This document shows positions 58,761 to 64,000 of a stretch of DNA of 64,000 nucleotides, piece by piece. Origin of the DNA: Pipra filicauda. Taxonomy: Eukaryota; Chordata; Aves; Passeriformes; Pipridae. The stretch spans positions 310,001 to 374,000 of the forward strand of contig NW_024104559.1 in the NCBI RefSeq assembly GCF_003945595.2. The letters are read 5' to 3'. The position numbers and the translations under genes are program-made. Position 1 is the first letter of the stretch; each line of letters starts with the position of its first letter. A model generated the notes under the pieces. It did not search any database. It was not told where the DNA came from and was given only the letters and a program-made list of their open reading frames with translations.

Positions 58761-59429
58761 TCATTAATAAATCAATGAAATGTTCATGTTGGCAGAGGGT
58801 TCAAAGCAGCTCTCGGTGAGCTGCTGGAGAAGGGGGGTCTGTCTCAGGCTGTGGGAGGAGGGGGCTGTGCCTCCAAAGGGGTGATACTCCCTTTGAGTAT
58901 CCAGTGTGCTCAGGGACACCAAGGTCTCCACTGGTGAGTGACCAGCAGTCAAAGAGGATGGTGATCCTGGGATCTGTCAGGGACGAGATGCCTCAAAGCC
59001 CTAATTGCAGAGTGAGGGATCTGCCTGCAGCACCAGGGCTCGCTCAGGACCAGCAGCCTGTCCTGCTGTGCTGTTGGATCTGGGGCTGAAATCCCTGCAC
59101 CCCTCCAGAGCAAAGGAAGTTTGATTTCTGAGAGTAAATCCCTCACTCTCATGCTGTATACATTGCAAAGGAGATCTCCAGTGGCTCTTACAGAGGTCTC
59201 CCGGCAGGTTTCAGATAGTCAGAGAGATGCTGTGGGTCATGTGAGAGAAATGTAGAAGGTTCTCGTAGAACTTGCATGCCAGGGAGACTTATGTGGCCCT
59301 TTGGACTTTCTTTGCCTCCTGTTGGTGCCTCTACCCACTGGCCCCTCAACACTTCTGCTGCTGGTTACCTGATGGACCCATTTCTGTCTATGGGTACCTC
59401 CTGTGCATCCCAAGGACCAAGTGAGGTCA
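58761..59429. other. Intergenic DNA
   Basis: Unique sequence. Nothing is recognised. Confidence 0.6.
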
Positions 59430-59535
59430 TAGAATAACTGAGTGGTTTGGGTCGGAAGGGACCTTAACCATCATCTTGGTCCAATCTCTGTGCCATGGGC
59501 AGGGACTCCTTTCACTAAACAAGTCCTGGAGGACA
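59430..59535 (-). mobile_element. CR1 LINE 3' tail fragment
   Basis: Reverse-oriented tagaataactgagtggtttg, then ggaagggaccttaaccatca and gccatgggcagggactcc. Confidence 0.85.
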
Positions 59536-60640
59536 GGCAGGACCCCTTCCTCTCTCCCGTGCTGGGTCTGCACGAAACCCCTGCAAGGTTTCACCACATC
59601 ACTGGCAAGCTGGGTCTGTCCCAAGTCATGTGTGGGATGCACACCCCACGTGAAATCTCTTGGATAGGGAGTGCTCCTGCTACAGCTATTCTGCATTTTC
59701 TTGTCCCTGGAGCTTGACTTTTATCCTTCCCCAGACCAACGAGGTGCCTTCTGAGCTGGCCTCGAGGACTGGTTTCCCCATATGGTCTCTTTCTCACCAT
59801 GTGATTTGTATAAAATCCAGCATCTCTGTCCAGAGCTGGTTTTGCAGGGAGAGGTCAAGAACAAGTAATGGGACCAACTTCTTCCCCAGAGGGCACAAAT
59901 TCATGGATCCTTTCATGCCAAAGCTGGAAGCAGGACCAACCAAGGTCAGAAATAAAGGTGGTTTCTGGCTGGCCTCCATCCCCAGCATCCACTGCTTGCA
60001 AAGCAAGGCACATTTTGAGCACTTCTCTGAGCTGCTGAGGAACTCCTGTCCTGGAGTCATTTTTAGCTACTACATCCTTCCACTCCTGGGATTTTCAGCC
60101 TGTAAATGTGAGTTAAAATACGCATTGGTGTGAACTGCAGCTCCCTGTTCCTGTGCCTGCCTGGCTGCTCCAGGGCTGGGAACGGGCTGTGCTGGTGGCT
60201 CGGGAGAGGTTTTGGTGCAGCAGCAAGCTAAATAGCTTTGGGATCTTGGGGAGTATTGCTGTCTCCACGCTGCTGGGTCGTGTGGCATGAGCTGAGCCCA
60301 AGCTGTGCCCCTCCTGACGGTAATGCAGGCTGATGGCCCTGTCACGGCGAGAGGCTGTGACGCCGCTGACTCTGACGTGGCCCTGGGGTGTAACCGTGCC
60401 GTGGGTGTGCAGGGGTGTCACTGCCTGGTGACACTGATGCTGCAGGACACGGGGTCACTGTGGTGAGACAGGGATGGGCTGTGACGGCTCCTTGGCAGGG
60501 GCTGGCAGCAAAGAGCAGAGAGCTCTGCGGCGCGACGAGGAGCAGGGTGGCACTGTGGTGCCAAGGGGTGTCTGTCACCCGTGTTGGGTGAGGGGATGGG
60601 TGTGACAGGTGTGTTGGGTTGTGAGGATCAGCCTCCTCCA
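59536..60640. other. Intergenic DNA, GC-rich toward the right
   Basis: 60300-60600 is GC-rich with repeated tgtcac/gtgac words. No exon is recognised. Confidence 0.55.
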
Positions 60641-60820
60641 TCACCGAATCGCAGAGCCATGGAATGGTTTGGGTTGGAAGGGACCTTAAAGCTTGTCTTA
60701 TTCTACCTTTCCACACCTTCCACTAGCCCGGGTTGCTCCAAGCCCCATCCAACCTGGCCTTGGACACTTCCAGGGATCCAGGGGCAGCCACAGCTTCTCT
60801 GGGCACCCTGTGCCAGTGCC
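60641..60820 (-). mobile_element. CR1 LINE 3' end
   Basis: Reverse-oriented tcgcagagccatggaatggt, then tgctccaagccccatccaac and cagcttctctgggcaccctg. Confidence 0.92.
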
Positions 60821-61104
60821 ATCAATGACCATGGGCATGGCTCCAGTGCTCAGCCACAGGACCACAGCCATGCTGAGCTTGCTTGAAGGAGCTTGAGCCA
60901 CCCACCAGCAGCTCTCCAGCATAGGGCAGAGGATGCAGGCCCTGCAGAGCCCTTACAGCTCTCCCTGAGTTTGTAGCCAAAAGCTTGACTTTCCTAAGGA
61001 CCCTAGAAATTAATGAACAAATTAATATTCACTCTGGTGCTCATGGCTTCACACCTCTGTGGTGAGCAAACCACACACCGAGGACTTGTGTCTGAGCAGC
61101 ACAG
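60821..61104. other. Intergenic DNA
   Basis: Unique sequence between two CR1 pieces. Confidence 0.6.
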
Positions 61105-61165
61105 AGAATCACAGAATGGTTCGGGTTGGGAGGGACCTTAAAGAGCATCTCATTCCAAACTCTGT
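61105..61165 (-). mobile_element. Short CR1 3' tail fragment
   Basis: Reverse-oriented agaatcacagaatggttcgg, then gggagggaccttaaagagca. Confidence 0.82.
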
Positions 61166-62266
61166 TTTTCTGACCTTTCAGACACAGAAAACTTTAGGAA
61201 GGAAGAAGGGAAGGAGTTGCTCTTCGGTTGCACACATTATGCCCCTTGTAGAAAACACCAAAAGCAAGATACGAAAAAGTGAAGCAATCTGACTATTCTT
61301 GGCCCTCTCCCTCCTTCCACCACCAATTTGTATGGGAAAATTGAGGTTCTACTTCAAGAACTATACATTTTTAATGGATTTTATTTACATAATTTTTCTG
61401 TCTAATGAGACGGGGTTTAAATGCATTAACTGCAGCATAGTTCTCTCAGACCTTTGGAGAAAAGAAACTACAATAAAGATTCTTGTCTCTTAATATTCTG
61501 GGTTTCAGGCAAAAAAATTATACTATAAGATAGGAATGCTTAAAAAAACCCTCATAGTTTCACTGAACAAGAAAATCCAGTTAGAAAAAAAAACCAGTAT
61601 TGCAAAACATCTATTTGCCCACAAAATAATGTAAAAATAATGAGTCCATATTCCTCTTTGATGTGTGTGGCACATGCTCCTTTAAGGAGAAATTCTGTAT
61701 TTCAGAGATAGTGTGCATATCATGGAATGAAACGGTTGTTATGGCAACAACTCTCAAAAGCAAGTACTTAACTGAGAAATGTGTTCCACATAGCCATAGA
61801 AAAATGAAAACATGAAAACAGAGACAGGAAGAATGGACAAACAGAAGCAGTATGAGATGGCAAAGCCGTTTCTGATTTTCAGGCGCGCAGAGAAGCAGCG
61901 CTGAACCAGCTCTGGGGGTTTTTTATTTTAATTTAAAGCCAAAGTTTAAAGCTGCATCCGTCCCTGGAAGGTTTAATATGTCTTTTATTTGATGTCAGTG
62001 ATCTAATAATTAAAAAGTGACATGTATTAGCCCACCCTCGTTGCTGTGAACTAAAGGATGGGATGCAGGGCTGGTGTTTGTGTTTGTTGCTGCTCTGTCC
62101 AAACACACCCCCAGCCCAGGGCACGGGGATCTGGCACTCCAGGGAAGCTGCACCTCCAGGATCCCTGGGATGGCTGGATCCAGTCCCCTATGGCTCAGAA
62201 CCCATGGGTCTGGAGCCCTACCTGGCAGGTCACTGGAGGGTGGTGGAACTCACGATGATAGTGGGT
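61166..62266. other. Intergenic DNA, AT-rich
   Basis: 1.1 kb of AT-rich unique sequence. Nothing is recognised. Confidence 0.6.
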
Positions 62267-62318
62267 AATCAGAGAATATTCTGAGTTGGGAGGGACCCAC
62301 AAAGATCATCAAGTCCAT
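62267..62318 (-). mobile_element. Short CR1 3' tail fragment
   Basis: Reverse-oriented tcagagaatattctgagttg, then gggacccacaaagatcatca. It lies head-to-head with the CR1 copy that follows. Confidence 0.78.
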
Positions 62319-62387
62319 CTGCTTGCAACCACCTCCAGTACCTGAAAGGAGCCTGCAAGAAAGGTGGAGAGAGACTGTTTACAAGGG

Positions 62388-62671
62388 CTTGGAGTGACAG
62401 GACTGGCTTCAAACTGACAGAGATTAGGCTTAGATTGGATATTGGGAAGAAATTCTTCCCTGGGAGGGTGGGGAGGCCCTGGCACAGGTTGCCCAGAGAA
62501 GCTGTGGCTGCCCCATCCCTGGAAGTGTCCAAGGCCAGGTTGGACAGGGCTTGGAGCAACCTGAGATAGTGGAAGGTGTCCCTGCCCATGGCAGGGGGTG
62601 GGACAGGATAGTCTTTAAGGTTCCTTCCAACACAAACCATTCTGGGATTCTATGATTCTATGATTTTATGA
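62388..62671 (+). mobile_element. CR1 LINE 3' end with octamer tail
   Basis: ctggcttcaaactgacagag through the full set of CR1 3' blocks. It ends in four attctatgatt-type tail units (62638-62671), the best-preserved CR1 terminus here. Confidence 0.95.
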
Positions 62672-64000
62672 TCTCCACACAGTCCTGCTGTGAGGCTGAT
62701 CACCAGCCCCCCAGACCCAGTCCTGGCCACCTCCCAGATCAGTCCAAAGCACTATGGGAGAGAGACAGAGGAATCCCAAGCACTGGCTGCTCTTGGCATA
62801 TCTGGTGTCTTCTCCCCTCACAGCCCCACAGTCCAGAGACCAGACCATTTCCCATCCTACAGAGAAACCCCCCCGGTCAGTCTCTTCCTGGGAAAAATGT
62901 CATTCCTGAGCCCCAACCTACTCACAGGTTTAACCCAGGACAAGCAAACAAGATGGAAGATGTTGTGGCCAGACTCTGTTTTGTTTTTGGATCCATGTCA
63001 GCATTTCCACTATAGAAATCCAGACTCCTTCAGCACTAACTTCATAATATCCCTCATTTCCTAAGCGCAAACCTGATTTTGCATGAAGACCCCAAGGCTG
63101 GTTGCTGAGCAGCTCTGTTTGGGTCTGCCCTCCTGGCTGATAACTTCATTCTGCACAGCCTTGCCTTCAACTGGACCCACATCCCCTCTGTAATTCCTGT
63201 AACTCCTTCCACAGACATTCTGGGGAGAGTCTCTCTTGAAAGACTAATTTCCCACCAGGCTCTGTATGCAATATTTTGTTTAAACTTAGACAGATTAGCT
63301 CCTCTGCTCATCTCTATTTTCCTATTAAAACGATATTAAATTAGTCTTATGTGATCTACTTTTGATAAAACCTTCCTGATTTTTTTTTCCTCTCATTTTG
63401 TATTTGCCTCCACGTCCTCAGAGGTCCACGTCTCAGTCAAATTTTCTAAGATGAATGGAAGGGCCTGAAACCAGAGAGTGAAGCAGCAAAGAGAAAATAA
63501 ATGATTAAAAAACCCTCTAGTATTTGAGGTAACCCAAAGTAATCTTCCTGATTTCTTTAACTACCCTGTTTCATACTGGCTATTGAAGCACCTGTGGAGA
63601 TGACAGAGCCACGGGACCTGGCTCAGATGCAAAGTGAGACGTGTTGAAGGTCTCACTCTGCACTTGAGGTGGGCTCATAAGGCATCACCAGGTCCATGCT
63701 CAGCTCAGCTGCTTTCCCTGCACATGCACACCCATCCTTCTTTACCAGCATGGCCTCTTCCTGGGAAAGCACAAACTGTGCTGGCAGTTTGAGTTCCTGA
63801 GGGAAACCCTGAGTGTGTGGTGGGGTGACTGTGCCCAGCCTTGCCCTGGCTTTGCCCAGCCCCAGCTGGGTGTGAGGAAGGCCTGGAATGGGATCCAGTG
63901 TTGGCTGTGGCTGGTTCCTGCTGCCACAACTCCCCACACTGAAGCACCCAGGGTCATCCCTGGTGGGTGTCACCTTCTGTTTAGCAATGCCAGGTGTTCC
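62672..64000. other. Intergenic DNA to the right edge
   Basis: Unique sequence. A 106-codon minus-strand open frame (63653-63973) shows no family resemblance. Confidence 0.55.

Overview
The window is nuclear DNA from a bird. It has spliced vertebrate genes with GT-AG introns and about twenty 5'-truncated fragments of the avian CR1 LINE family. Some CR1 copies still end in the diagnostic attctatg-type tail. There are no bacterial, organellar or viral genes. The two recognised genes, TRPC4AP and EDEM2, are neighbours in the same order on human 20q11.22, so this is the orthologous avian block (probably homologous to chicken chromosome 20; that is inference).

Layout. Positions 1-19022 hold the 5' part of TRPC4AP on the minus strand: coding exons 1-8, about the first 333 residues. 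The rest of the gene lies left of position 1. Its first exon sits in a CpG island (about 18590-19200). Directly upstream of that promoter is a 1.4-kb minisatellite of about 20-bp units (19250-20690). Positions 20691-23520 are intergenic DNA and the EDEM2 3' end. Positions 23521-31838 hold a complete EDEM2 gene on the minus strand: 11 coding exons, 577 codons plus stop. Every exon joins in frame with consensus splice sites. A second CpG island (about 31440-32330) carries the EDEM2 promoter, with three same-direction CCAAT boxes and GC boxes.

Positions 32340-64000 contain no gene I can recognise. They hold CR1 fragments, local duplications, a 40-bp AT-rich minisatellite and unique sequence. In human the next genes past EDEM2 are PROCR and MMP24, on the opposite strand. 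I find no exon of either, so this looks like a long intergenic interval with possible regulatory elements.

The two genes work in different pathways. TRPC4AP (TRUSS) is a scaffold for TNFR1 signalling and a substrate receptor for DDB1-CUL4. EDEM2 is an ER alpha-1,2-mannosidase-like protein that starts mannose trimming in ER-associated degradation. They share a strand but have separate CpG-island promoters. No wholly new biological system is evident. The best leads are structural: the promoter-adjacent minisatellite with higher-order repeats, a near-perfect 226-bp tandem duplication, two CR1 copies sharing an identical-type foreign head, a 141-bp repeat beside two EDEM2 splice donors, a uORF with tandem splice donors in the EDEM2 leader, and an unexplained 374-codon open frame.
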